This document shows positions 43,618 through 52,311 of a DNA stretch of 64,000 nt, one piece after another. A program made the translations under genes and the position numbers. The stretch lies in contig CAWCDT010000018.1 in the NCBI GenBank assembly GCA_963794385.1, positions 55,860-119,859 of the forward strand, read 5' to 3'. The first letter of the stretch is position 1, and each line of letters begins with the position of its first letter. The DNA is from Gaiellasilicea sp963794385 (lineage in GTDB: Bacteria; Actinomycetota; Thermoleophilia; Gaiellales; Gaiellaceae). Under the pieces are notes generated by a model. The model did not search any database and was not told the DNA's origin. It was given only the letters and a program-made list of their open reading frames with translations.

Positions 43618-45339
43618 ATGAGCAGCCGACTTCGGCGTTCTCTTCTCCTGACGGCCCTGGTGGCCCTCGTGCTCGGGGTCTCCGGCGCCGCGGCGCCCGG
43701 CAACCCGACACACACCAAGGTCGCCGGGATCGACGTCGATGCGACGACGATCCCGGAGCTGCAGCAGCTGATGGACCGGCACCGGCTCAGTTCCGTCAAC
43801 CTGACGACGTTCTATCTCAACCGCATTCGCCAGCTCAACAAGACGCTGAACGCGGTGATCACCGTCAGCCCGACGGCGCTCGCCGACGCGCGCGCGGCCG
43901 ACCGGGCGCGGCGCGACGGCGACGACCGCCCGCTGCTCGGGATCCCGATCATCGTCAAGGACAACGTCAACACGACCGGGATGCCGACGACGGCAGGCTC
44001 CTGGGCGCTCGCCGAGAGCACGCCGGACGACGCTTTCATCGTCCAGCGGCTGAAGGCCGCCGGCGCGATCGTGATCGGCAAGGCGAACCTGTCCGAGTGG
44101 GCCAACTTCCGCTCCGGCCCGTCGTCGAGCGGCTGGAGCGGCATCGGCGGCCAAACGAACATGCCGTACGTCCTCGACCGCAACCCGTGCGGCTCGAGCT
44201 CCGGCTCCGGTGTGGTTGCGGCCGCCGATCTCGCGGTCGCGGCGGTCGGCACGGAGACGGACGGCTCGATCGTCTGTCCGTCCGGCGCGAACGGGGTCGT
44301 TGGGATCAAGCCGACGCTCGGGCTCTGGAGTCGTGCGGGCGTCGTGCCGATCAGCGCCGACCAGGACACGGCCGGCCCGATGGCACGTAACGTCACCGAT
44401 GCCGCCGTGCTTCTCGGGGCCGCGACCGGCGTCGACCCGGACGATGACGCAACCGGCGCTCAGGCGGGTCACGCCTCCAGCGACTACACCCAGTTCCTCG
44501 ACGACGAGGCGCTCGAGGGCGCCCGCATCGGCGTCTGGCGCGCGGGCACCTACAACGAGGACGCGGTCGGCTCGGTCGTGGAGCCGATCATCGACGACGT
44601 GAGCGAGGCGCTCGAGGCGGAGGGCGCGACCGTGATCGATGGTATGGACATCGACCTGTCGGCGACCGCCGGCGAGTTCGCCGCGCTCCTCTGCGAGTTC
44701 AAGACCGACATCGCGACGTACCTCGACACATACGCCAACGGGACGAACCCGGTGACCCGTCAGCCCTATCCGCAGACCCTCAGCGAGCTGATCGCGTTCA
44801 ACCAGGCCCACCCCGACCTCGAGGGCCCCTGGAATGACCTCGTCTTCGAGCTCGCCGAGGAGACGAACGGCCGTGACGCCGAATGCGCCGCCATTCGTGC
44901 CGGTGTCACCCCGCCGGTCCAGGACGCGATCGACGACCTCATGGCGGAGAACGATCTCGACGCGATCATCGCGCTCACGAACGGGCCCGCCTGGCCGACG
45001 AACGACGACCCGAACGAGGGTGACCTCGACGGCCGCTTCGGCGAGTTCTTCGTCGGCTCGTCGGGCGCCGCGGCGGTGTCGGGCTACGCCGACATCACCG
45101 TGCCAGCCGACTACATCGAGGGGCTGCCGATCGGGATCACGTTCATCGGCGGTCGCTGGGCCGAGCCGGAGCTGATCGGCCTCGCCTACGACTTCGAGCA
45201 GGCGACCGAGGTCCGCGTGCCGCCGACGTTCATCCCGACGATCGGCGACGACCTGTTCCCGGGCGCCCCGAACCCGGCCCAGGCGCTGCGGCAGAGGGAG
45301 ACCCAGAGTCAGAGCAGCCTCGCCATGCGGTTCCGGTAG
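43618..45339 (+). CDS. Exported amidase (amidase signature family)
   Basis: A 573-aa exported amidase, signal peptide residues 1-28 (LLLTALVALVLGVSGAAA). The Ser-cisSer-Lys triad is visible: Lys in GIPIIVKDNVNTTGMPTTAG, Ser in NPCGSSSGSGVVAA, and nucleophile in GTETDGSIVCPSGANG. A Lys-linker KPTLGLWSRAGVVPIS follows. Hydrolyses amide bonds; substrate unknown, plausibly peptide or aryl amides outside the cell. ATG 43618 with GGAGG 8 nt upstream. Monocistronic between two hairpins. Confidence 0.92.
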   Translation: MSSRLRRSLLLTALVALVLGVSGAAAPGNPTHTKVAGIDVDATTIPELQQLMDRHRLSSVNLTTFYLNRIRQLNKTLNAVITVSPTALADARAADRARRDGDDRPLLGIPIIVKDNVNTTGMPTTAGSWALAESTPDDAFIVQRLKAAGAIVIGKANLSEWANFRSGPSSSGWSGIGGQTNMPYVLDRNPCGSSSGSGVVAAADLAVAAVGTETDGSIVCPSGANGVVGIKPTLGLWSRAGVVPISADQDTAGPMARNVTDAAVLLGAATGVDPDDDATGAQAGHASSDYTQFLDDEALEGARIGVWRAGTYNEDAVGSVVEPIIDDVSEALEAEGATVIDGMDIDLSATAGEFAALLCEFKTDIATYLDTYANGTNPVTRQPYPQTLSELIAFNQAHPDLEGPWNDLVFELAEETNGRDAECAAIRAGVTPPVQDAIDDLMAENDLDAIIALTNGPAWPTNDDPNEGDLDGRFGEFFVGSSGAAAVSGYADITVPADYIEGLPIGITFIGGRWAEPELIGLAYDFEQATEVRVPPTFIPTIGDDLFPGAPNPAQALRQRETQSQSSLAMRFR

Positions 45340-45347
45340 TAAGTGCC

Positions 45348-45382
45348 AAGGGTGGGGAGCCGGGCGTCCGGCTCTCCACCTT
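45348..45382. terminator. Hairpin between convergent genes
   Basis: AAGGGTGGGGAGCCGG / CCGGCTCTCCACCTT with GCGT loop, two bulges; serves amidase and perhaps the opposite gene. Confidence 0.7.
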
Positions 45383-45410
45383 GCGGCTACCAGATGACCG
45401 CTCGCGCCGT

Positions 45411-46035
45411 TCACCGCGCCGACGGGTGCAGGAGCGGAACGTGGCGCGGCTGCCAGCCGGCGTGTAACAGCGAAAGGAGGGACGGCGGGGTGACCACCAG
45501 CGCTTGCTCCCCCGGTCTGCGCATGCGGTCCGAGTAGCCGCCGGGCGTCCAGCGCAGCAGGCTCCGTCCCAGCACGAGCCGCGCCGCGTCTCCGTGGAGC
45601 ACGAAGGCGCCATCGGGGAGCTCGTCGAACGGCACCTCGCGTCGACGCTGGGCGCGGTCGTTCGGGTCGACGCGCTCGCCGTGCAGCTGGGCGTCGATCG
45701 CGTCCGCTCTGGTCTGGCCCGGATGGAGGTCGCCCCAGAGCGCGACGAAGCGGTCGTAGTCCTCGCGACGGCACTCTGCGCACGGCCGGTGCCCGGCGGC
45801 CAACGCCGTCGCTTCGTCGAGGAAGAAGAGCTCCGTGTAGCGGCCCGGCTGCATCAGCGCGCGTGCGTCGCCGGTTGCGGAACTCGAGCCGGCAGGCGAT
45901 CCAGCGCTTGCCGGCGTAGCGTCTGCGGATGCGGCCCGCCTCGTCGTGCAGGCAGCCGCGGTTGCCGTACACGAGCCCGCGCTCGCGGGTCGCGACGAGC
46001 TCGCCGAGCGGCGAGACGCGGTTCTGGCGCGGCAT
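45411..46035 (-). CDS. Conserved hypothetical protein with HRPCAECRR motif (one frame change)
   Basis: About 208 aa, soluble. ATG 46035: MPRQNRVSPLGELVATRERG, then GLVYGNRGCLHDEAGRIRRRYAGKRW, LFFLDEATALAAGHRPCAECRREDY and LRWTPGGYSDRMRRP. I recognise this as a widespread uncharacterised bacterial family with a Cys pair (CAEC) and a conserved Asn-Arg-Gly-Cys; it may bind zinc. The first part continues in the next frame at about 45885 (EFRN|TGDARALMQPG), so one inserted base. Function unknown. Confidence 0.7.
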
Positions 46036-46054
46036 CGCCGCAACCTAGCCGCCG

Positions 46055-46519
46055 CTACGGCGCCGTTGCGTCTCCTGACGTGGCTCCGATGTCGCCGCAG
46101 GCGATCTCGGGATTGTCGGCGAGCCGCGAGGGTCCCGTGTGGACGTTGTAGTAGTACCCGCCGTCCAGGAGGTCCTGCTCGGACGTCAGGTCGACGCGCG
46201 TGTACGCGACTCCATTTCCATCCGCCTGAAGATCCGGGTGGACCGCCACGGGATCGGCCTTCGTCCCGCAGCTCGAGTCGGGGCCGTGGAAGTGGACGGC
46301 GTGCACGGAGCCCGGCTCGAGGCCCCAGACGACGACGAAGCCCGTCATCTGCGATCCGTCCCGCTCGAAGTGCGCGACCCCCTGTGCGTCCGACCCGTTT
46401 CCCTCGATCTGCACGTCGGTGGCATGCGGCTGACCGTCGTCGTCACCGAGCAAGACGATGCCGCCGACGATGACGATGAGGGCGGCGAGAGCGATTGCGG
46501 CGCCGAGGACGATGCGCAC
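46055..46519 (-). CDS. Membrane-anchored CHRD-like protein
   Basis: A 154-aa protein: one N-terminal helix (residues 4-24) and an exported domain (about 35-150) like CHRD/Cu-Zn-SOD folds. It has VHAVHFHGPDSSCGTKADPVAVHPDL and GVAYTRVDLTSEQDL. A His-x-His and Cys pair (SSCG, EIACGD) could bind metal or form a disulfide. Enzymatic SOD residues are incomplete. Divergent from the peroxiredoxin at 46626, so a redox link is possible. Confidence 0.7.
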   Translation of the reverse strand: MRIVLGAAIALAALIVIVGGIVLLGDDDGQPHATDVQIEGNGSDAQGVAHFERDGSQMTGFVVVWGLEPGSVHAVHFHGPDSSCGTKADPVAVHPDLQADGNGVAYTRVDLTSEQDLLDGGYYYNVHTGPSRLADNPEIACGDIGATSGDATAP

Positions 46520-46625
46520 GTTGGTCCATACGGCACTTCGGAACCGGCGGTTTGCGTCCAGCCTTGCTCAGCCCACTGCCGGGGCCGTAGGCTGACGTGA
46601 TCGGTTCTGAAAGAGGGAGGAAGCA

Positions 46626-47288
46626 ATGGCTCTACAGCTTGGGGATACGGCGCCGGATTTCGAGGCGGAGACGACGGAGGGCCGGATCAGGTTCCATGAC
46701 TGGGCGGGGGATTCGTGGGCGGTGCTGTTCTCGCATCCGAAGGACTTCACGCCGGTCTGCACGACGGAGCTCGGCTACATGGCGAAGATCAAGCCCGAGT
46801 TCGACCGCCGCAACGTGAAGATCATCGGGCTCTCGGTCGACCCGACCGGCGATCACGAGGGCTGGGCACGCGACATCGAGGAGACGCAGGGGCAGGCGCC
46901 GAACTACCCGATCGTCGGCGACGCCGACTTCGAGGTCTCGAAGCTGTACGGGATGCTCCCGGCCGACACGAGCGGAGACGCAAAGGCGCGGACTCCGGCC
47001 GACAACCAGACCGTCCGCAACGTCTTCGTCGTCGGCCCCGACAAGAAGATCAAGCTCATCCTCGTCTACCCGATGACCACCGGCCGCAACTTCGACGAGG
47101 TCCTGCGCGTGATCGACAGCCTGCAGCTGACCGCCAAGCACAAGGTCTCGACGCCGGTCAACTGGCAACAGGGCGAGGACGTGATCATCGCCGGCTCGGT
47201 CTCGAACGACGAGGCCAAGGAGCTGTTCCCGGATGGCTGGAAGGAGCCGAAGCCCTACATCCGCATCGTCCCCCAGCCGACCGAGTAA
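46626..47288 (+). CDS. 1-Cys peroxiredoxin (Prx6 type)
   Basis: A 220-aa cytoplasmic peroxiredoxin. Active-site motif HPKDFTPVCTTE with peroxidatic C45, Arg in VRNVFVVGPDKKIKLILVYP, and the long Prx6 C-terminal domain (VNWQQGEDVIIAGSVSNDEAKELFPDGW). No resolving Cys in the usual 2-Cys position. Reduces H2O2 and alkyl hydroperoxides. RBS AGGGAGGA before ATG 46626. Confidence 0.95.
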   Translation: MALQLGDTAPDFEAETTEGRIRFHDWAGDSWAVLFSHPKDFTPVCTTELGYMAKIKPEFDRRNVKIIGLSVDPTGDHEGWARDIEETQGQAPNYPIVGDADFEVSKLYGMLPADTSGDAKARTPADNQTVRNVFVVGPDKKIKLILVYPMTTGRNFDEVLRVIDSLQLTAKHKVSTPVNWQQGEDVIIAGSVSNDEAKELFPDGWKEPKPYIRIVPQPTE

Positions 47289-47301
47289 CCGCGGCGGGAG
47301 G

Positions 47302-47943
47302 GTGCAGCCGACGACGACGCTCGAGGTCGAGACGCCGCACGGTCCGGCGCGGGCCCACCTGCACCTGACCACTGCGCCAGGAGCCGCTCTCGTCCTCGGT
47401 CACGGAGCCGGGGGAGGCGTGGGCTCCCGCGACCTCGCGGCGGCGACGCGCGTCGCGCTTTCGTCGGGGATCAGCGTCGCGCTCGTCGAGCAGCCGTACC
47501 GGGTTGCCGGACGGCGCTCGCCCGCGCCGGCCCACCACCTCGACGCGGCCTGGACCGCCGTGATCGACCATCTGGCGACCGGCGAGCTCCGCGGGGTGCC
47601 GCTCGTCACAGGCGGCCGCTCCTTGGGCGCCCGCGTCGCCTGCCGCACCGCGGCAGCGACCGGCGCGGTCGGCGTGTTGTGCCTCGCGTTCCCGCTGCAG
47701 CCGCCGCGTCGGTCCGGGTCGGCTCCTGCGCAGAGCCGGCTGCACGAGCTCGATGCGGTCCCGGTGCCGACGCTCGTCGTGCAGGGCGCGCGGGACCCGT
47801 TCGGGATCCCACCGGCCGCTGCGCAACGCATCGTTGTCGAGGTTCCGGGCGACCACAGCCTGCGGACCGACATCGAGGCCGTGGAAGCCGCTGTGCGGGC
47901 GTGGCTGCCCGGGGTCGTTCCCCGGGCGGCCCAGGTCGGCTGA
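47302..47943 (+). CDS. Alpha/beta hydrolase of the KANL3/Tex30 type
   Basis: A 213-aa hydrolase. HGAGGGVGSRDLAA oxyanion loop near 33, nucleophile in TGGRSLGARVACRTAA near 97, Asp in VVQGARDPFGIP near 160, and His in VPGDHSL near 183. Small family members are often called dienelactone-hydrolase-like; substrate unknown. GTG 47302, 13 bp after the peroxiredoxin stop, so cotranscribed. TGA stop (47941-47943) adjoins palindromic element E3. Confidence 0.8.
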   Translation: MQPTTTLEVETPHGPARAHLHLTTAPGAALVLGHGAGGGVGSRDLAAATRVALSSGISVALVEQPYRVAGRRSPAPAHHLDAAWTAVIDHLATGELRGVPLVTGGRSLGARVACRTAAATGAVGVLCLAFPLQPPRRSGSAPAQSRLHELDAVPVPTLVVQGARDPFGIPPAAAQRIVVEVPGDHSLRTDIEAVEAAVRAWLPGVVPRAAQVG

Positions 47944-48108
47944 GAGGCTTGATGTGAAACCTGCACGGGACTGTGCGGCCGCCTCAGACGCGGCGCCAGA
48001 CCGTGCTCGGCGTCCTTGCGCAGGCGCCCAGCCTGCGCTGCGGACGCCGAGCCGCCCTGGCTTGATCTGAGACGGCCCCACAGCGCGTCAATTCCACATC
48101 AAGCCTCT
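47943..48108 (+). repeat. Long palindromic element E3 (166 bp)
   Basis: Ends AGAGGCTTGATGTGAAA and the complement of TTCCACATCAAGCCTCT pair 16 of 17. Inner arms CTGTGCGGCCGCCTCAGA and its partner pair 16 of 18. The centre GCGCAGGC-GCCCA-GCCTGCGC follows CTCGG (7 nt before) and precedes TGCG. It starts on the last base of the hydrolase TGA and ends 21 bp before the LexA box of dinB. No coding potential. Confidence 0.82.
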
Positions 48109-48129
48109 AGCCGTTCCGGCGTGTGTATG

Positions 48130-48143
48130 CGAACATATGTTCG
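48130..48143 (+). promoter_or_regulatory. LexA (SOS) box
   Basis: Perfect palindrome CGAACATATGTTCG, matching the actinobacterial CGAAC-N4-GTTCG LexA consensus, directly at the dinB start. Its last G is the first base of the GTG start at 48143. Confidence 0.88.
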
Positions 48144-49332
48144 TGTCGAAGGCGACGATTCTGCACGCCGACCTCGACGCGTTCTTCGCGTCCGTCGAGC
48201 AGCGCGACGATCCCCGCCTGCGCGGCCGCCCGGTGATCGTGGGCGGCGGCGTCGTGCTCGCGGCGAGCTACGAGGCCAAGGCGTTCGGGATCCGCACCGC
48301 GATGGGCGGACGGCAGGCGCGCCGGCTCTGCCCGCACGCGATCGTCGTCAAGCCGCGGTTCTCCGCCTACGTCGAGGCGAGCAAGGCGGTGTTCGAGGTG
48401 TTCGAGGACACGACGCCGCTCGTCGAGGGCCTGTCGATCGACGAGGCGTTCCTCGACGTGCGCGGGATGAGCCGGCTCTCCGGCACGCCGACCGAGATCG
48501 CGGTGCGGCTGCGCGGCGACGTCCTCGAGCGGGTCGGCCTGCCGATCACCGTTGGTGTCGCCACGACGAAGTTCCTCGCCAAGGTCGCGAGCGCGGTCGC
48601 CAAGCCCGACGGCCTGCTCGTGGTGCCGCCGGGTGGCGAGCTCGCGTTTCTTCATCCGCTCGCGGTCGAGCGGCTGTGGGGTGTCGGGCCGGTGACGGCA
48701 GCGAAGCTCCGTGACCGCGGGTACCGGACCGTCGCCGATGTCGCCCAGCTCGGCGAAGGGGCGCTCGTGGCGATGCTGGGGCGGGCGGCGGGGCGCCATC
48801 TCCACGCCCTCACTCACAACCTAGATCCCCGCCCGGTACACGTGGGGCGCCGTCGCGGGTCGATCGGGTCGCAACGCGCGCTCGGTTGGAGACGGACGCC
48901 GCCGGGTGAGGTCGACACGGTCCTCGTCGGGTTGGTCGACCGCGTCACGCGCCGCATGCGGGCGGCCGGCCGGGTCGGCCGCACCGTCGTGCTCCGGCTG
49001 CGCTTCGACGACCTGTCGCGGGCGACCCGCTCGCACACGCTGCCGCGGGCGACCGCTCAGACCCAGGCGATCCGAGACACTGCGAGGGCGCTCCTGGCGA
49101 CCGCGTTGCCACTGATCCAGCGCCGCGGCGTGACGCTCGTCGGCGTTGCGGTCGCGAATCTCGAGAACGGACCGCGCGGTCCAGCTCATCCTGCCCTTCG
49201 ACGGGCGCGAACGACGACGCGCTGGACGTGGCGGTCGACGAGGTGCGCGACCGGTTCGGCACGACCGCCCTCACGAGGGCGATCCTCGTCGGCCGCGACC
49301 AGGGCCAGTCGATGCCGATGCTTCCGGACTAG
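48143..49332 (+). CDS. dinB: DNA polymerase IV, translesion Y-family (two frame changes)
   Basis: About 395 aa. Y-family polymerase for lesion bypass: catalytic carboxylates HADLDAFFASVEQRD and SIDEAFLDV, GVATTKFLAKVASAVAKPDG, a helix-hairpin-helix LWGVGPVTAAKLRDRGY, then the little finger domain. GTG 48143 is used rather than ATG 48137, because the ATG lies inside the LexA box. Near 49175 and 49213 the frame moves +1 twice; restored, the tail reads DRAVQLILPFDG-NDDALDVAVDEVRDRFG...GQSMPMLPD to TAG at 49330-49332. That stop overlaps the convergent sigma-factor stop. LexA-controlled. Confidence 0.9.
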
Positions 49333-50613
49333 CTCGCCAGCCGCCGAGCCCGCGCCCGGCACTCGGCAGCTCGTCTCAACAGCACGGTGCGCTCACGCGC
49401 GTTGCGTGTCAGCGAGGCAGCGCGTTCGAACTCCGGAGCTCGCTTCGTCATCGCGGCCGAGCTTCGTCAGCAGGTCGCCGCGTACGCCCGGCAGAAGGTG
49501 GTAGGCGCGGAGCTGCTCCGACTCATAGAGGGCGTCGACCAGCTCGAGCCCCGCCTCGGGGCCGAATGCCATGCCAACCGCGACCGCGCGGTTGAGCTCG
49601 ACCACAGGCGAGGGCATGAGCTGCGCGAGCGCGTCGTACAGCGCCACGATTCGCTCCCAGTCGGTATCCGTGGCAACCCGGGCGCGCGCGTGGCACGCCG
49701 CGATGCCGGCCTGGAGCGTGTACGGCCCGAAGGCGCCGCCGAGGCGCTCGGCGCGCGCGAGCGCGGCGAAGCCGCGTCCCACGAGCAGCCAGTCCCACCG
49801 GGCTCGGTCCTGGTCGAGCAGAGCGACCGGCGCACCGTCGGGGCCGGTGCGAGCGCGAAATCGAGATGCCTGCAGCTCCATCAGCGCGACGAGGCCGTGC
49901 ACCTCGGGCTCCGTCGGCATCAGCTCGGCGAGGATGCGACCGAGACGGAGCGCCTCGTCGCTTACCTCGGGGCGGACCACGTCGTCGCCCGCGGTGGCCG
50001 CGTAGCCCTCGTTGAAGATGAGGTAGATGGCCTCGAGCACCGAGGCGAGCCGGCCCGGGAGCTCGTCATGGCCCGGCGCGTCGAACGGGACTCGTGCTTC
50101 CGTGAGCGTGCGCTTGGCGCGGACGATGCGCTGCGCGACGGTCGGCTCCGAGACCAGGAACGCACGCGCGATCTCCGCGGTGGTCAGGCCGCCGAGCAGA
50201 CGCAGCGTCAGCGCGACCCGCGCCTCGGTCGACAGGACCGGGTGGCAGGTCGTGAAGACGAGCCGCAGCAGGTCGTCGTCGAACGGGTCGTCGATCGCCG
50301 CGGCGAAGTCGGGGTGCTCGGCGCCGCCCTGCACCTCGAGCTGATGCTCGAGCTCGCGCGTCTTTCGCTCGTGCACCTCCGCGCGGCGGATTCGGTCGAT
50401 CGCCCGGTGCTTGGCCGTGCCCATGAGCCAGGCGCCCGGGTTGTCCGGGACGCCTGACTCGGGCCACTGCTCGAGCGCGGCGACCAGCGCCTCCTGGGCC
50501 ATGTCCTCGGCCAAGCCGACGTCGCGCACGATCCGGGCGAGGCCGGCGATCAGCCGCGCCGACTCGATCCGCCAGACGGCGTCGATCGTGCGGTTGATCT
50601 CCGGGGAGGACAC
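49329..50613 (-). CDS. ECF42-type extracytoplasmic-function sigma factor (one frame change)
   Basis: About 427 aa. ECF sigma with region 2 (VWRIESARLIAGLARIVRDVGLAEDMAQEALVAALEQWP) and region 4 (LTTAEIARAFLVSEPTVAQRIVRAKRTL), then a long TPR-like C-terminal extension (DUF6596-type; IYLIFNEGYAATAGDD, LVALMELQASRFRART). ECF42 sigmas use this extension and pair with DGPF proteins; one is adjacent upstream. One extra base near 49425 truncates the tail. Repaired, it continues EFERAASLTRNARERTV...RARARRLAS to TAG at 49329-49331, inside CTAG shared with dinB. Confidence 0.9.
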
Positions 50614-50638
50614 CGCCGTGATCGTCGCAGCTATCGGG

Positions 50639-51064
50639 TCAGGCGCTCGACTCGACCTGCGCGCGAAGCCGCGCTTCCTTGTCGCGCAGCTCTGGGGTGA
50701 GCTCGTCGCCGAAGTCGTCCGCCTCGAAGACCTGTCGGATCTCGACCTCGCCGTCCGTCCCGTCGGTGTTGGGGATGCGCTTCACCCACTCGATCGCCTC
50801 GTCGAGCGACTTCACCTGCCACACCCAGTAACCGGCCAGAAGCTCCTTCGTCTCGGCGAAGGGGCCGTCGATCACGGTGCGCTCGTCGCCCGAGAAGCGG
50901 ACGCGAGCACCCTTCGAGCTGGGATGCAGGCCTTCGCCCGCGAGCATGACGCCCGCCTTCACGAGCTCCTCGTTGAACTGGAGCATCTCGGTGAGCAGCT
51001 GCTCGCTCGGCATCTCACCGGCTTCGCTCTGGGGATTGGACTTGATCAGCACCATCACTCGCAT
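50639..51064 (-). CDS. DGPF/YCII-domain protein, ECF42 partner
   Basis: A 141-aa protein with ferredoxin-like YCII fold: MRVMVLIKSNPQSEAGEMP at the N-terminus and the hallmark DGPFAETKELLAGYWVWQVKS near 82. DGPF proteins form operons with ECF42 sigmas; function is unclear. The strong Shine-Dalgarno GAAGGAGG precedes ATG 51064. The sigma gene follows 25 bp downstream, so DGPF and sigma are cotranscribed. Confidence 0.9.
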   Translation of the reverse strand: MRVMVLIKSNPQSEAGEMPSEQLLTEMLQFNEELVKAGVMLAGEGLHPSSKGARVRFSGDERTVIDGPFAETKELLAGYWVWQVKSLDEAIEWVKRIPNTDGTDGEVEIRQVFEADDFGDELTPELRDKEARLRAQVESSA

Positions 51065-51187
51065 CGTTGCTGCCTCCTTCGTTCGTGGTCGTATCCGAGC
51101 ACTTCCCGCTTGCTCGGCTCTCTACCCAAGCGTCGAACGAGCGAGGCGAAAATCGACACGGCCGCTGAGTTTGCGGGCCTTTCCGTT

Positions 51188-52174
51188 TCAGCGATCGATC
51201 AACCGCTGCTGAGCCTCCGCGTAGCGGGCGCCTTGCGCGGTGATCACCGCTGCAACGGTTCCGATCTCCTGCCGGTCGTCCTGGGTGAGGTCGACGTCAG
51301 CTGCGGCGACGTTCTCCTCGAGGCGGTGCAGCTTCGTGGTGCCCGGAATCGGGACGATCCACGGCTTCTGGGCGAGGATCCAGGCAAGCGCGATCTGCGC
51401 CGGCGTCGCACCTTTCTGCTCCGCGACGCGCTCGAGGAGCTCGACGAAGGCGCGGTTCGCCGTGCGCGCCTCCGTGTCGAACCGGGGAACCGTGTTGCGG
51501 AAGTCGGAGCTCTCGAACGTCGTCGCATCGTCGATCGTTCCGGTCAGGAAGCCCTTCCCTAGCGGGCTGAAGGGCACGAAGCCGATCCCGAGCTCCTCGA
51601 GCGTCGGCAGGATCGCCTCCTCGGGTTCGCGCCACCACAGCGAGTACTCGCTCTGAAGGGCCGTAACCGGTTGGACGGCATGGGCACGGCGGATCGTCTG
51701 CACGCCAGCCTCCGAAAGCCCGAAGTGCTTGACCTTTCCTGCCTCGATCAGCTCCCGCACGGTGCCGGCGACGTCCTCAATCGGGATCTCCGGGTCGACA
51801 CGGTGCTGGTAGAGCAGGTCGATCGTGTCCGTCCTGAGTCGCCTAAGCGACGCGTCGACGCTCCGCCTGATCGTTTCCGGTCGGCTGTCGGTGCCGTGGC
51901 TCGCTCCGTCTTCCAGGTCGAAGCCGAACTTCGTCGCGATCACGACCTGGTCGCGGACCGGCTCGAGCGCCTCGCCGACGAGCTCCTCGTTCGTGAACGG
52001 CCCGTACACCTGCGCGGTGTCGAAGAAGGTCACCCCGCGTTCGACCGCGGCGCGGATCAGGCCGATCATCTCTTCCCGGTCGGGGAGGGGCGGGTAGCTC
52101 TGGCTCATCCCCATGCAGCCGAGTCCGACGGCCGAGACCTCCAGTTGACTTCCTCCTAGGGTCCGCGTCTGCAT
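51188..52174 (-). CDS. Aldo-keto reductase (AKR13-like)
   Basis: A 328-aa NADPH-dependent TIM-barrel reductase. GLGCMGMSQSYPP near 18, catalytic Asp/Tyr FFDTAQVYGPFTNEELVG near 50-58, Lys in VIATKFGF near 83, His in LLYQHRVDP near 121, NADP-binding IPGTTKLHRLEEN near 278. Family reduces sugar or aromatic aldehydes. Divergent from the XRE regulator at 52312, which is the usual partner. Confidence 0.92.
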   Translation of the reverse strand: MQTRTLGGSQLEVSAVGLGCMGMSQSYPPLPDREEMIGLIRAAVERGVTFFDTAQVYGPFTNEELVGEALEPVRDQVVIATKFGFDLEDGASHGTDSRPETIRRSVDASLRRLRTDTIDLLYQHRVDPEIPIEDVAGTVRELIEAGKVKHFGLSEAGVQTIRRAHAVQPVTALQSEYSLWWREPEEAILPTLEELGIGFVPFSPLGKGFLTGTIDDATTFESSDFRNTVPRFDTEARTANRAFVELLERVAEQKGATPAQIALAWILAQKPWIVPIPGTTKLHRLEENVAAADVDLTQDDRQEIGTVAAVITAQGARYAEAQQRLIDR

Positions 52175-52298
52175 CGTCCCTCCGTTCTCCTTGGCCTTGC
52201 TCGGGTTCGTGGCACCACTGAAGCAGGCGCCGGAAGCGACTGACCGACCCTGTTGATCCAGGTACCGGCAGGCCCCCTCAGCGTGCGCGGAACGGGGC

Positions 52299-52304
52299 TA
52301 CTCT
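52299..52304 (+). promoter_or_regulatory. -10 element (TACTCT), leaderless spacing
   Basis: TACTCT ends 7 nt before GTG 52312, with no Shine-Dalgarno. Confidence 0.4.
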
Positions 52305-52311
52305 CGACGTC

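Noticed and set aside
43588..46035. An 815-codon minus-strand frame opposite the amidase
   Set aside because: Only its first 50 codons (down to about 45885) are real, as the N-terminus of the CAECRR protein; the rest is shadow.
48137..48142. ATG 48137 as the dinB start
   Set aside because: It lies inside the LexA box; GTG 48143 in frame gives the conserved N-terminus. It cannot be wholly excluded.
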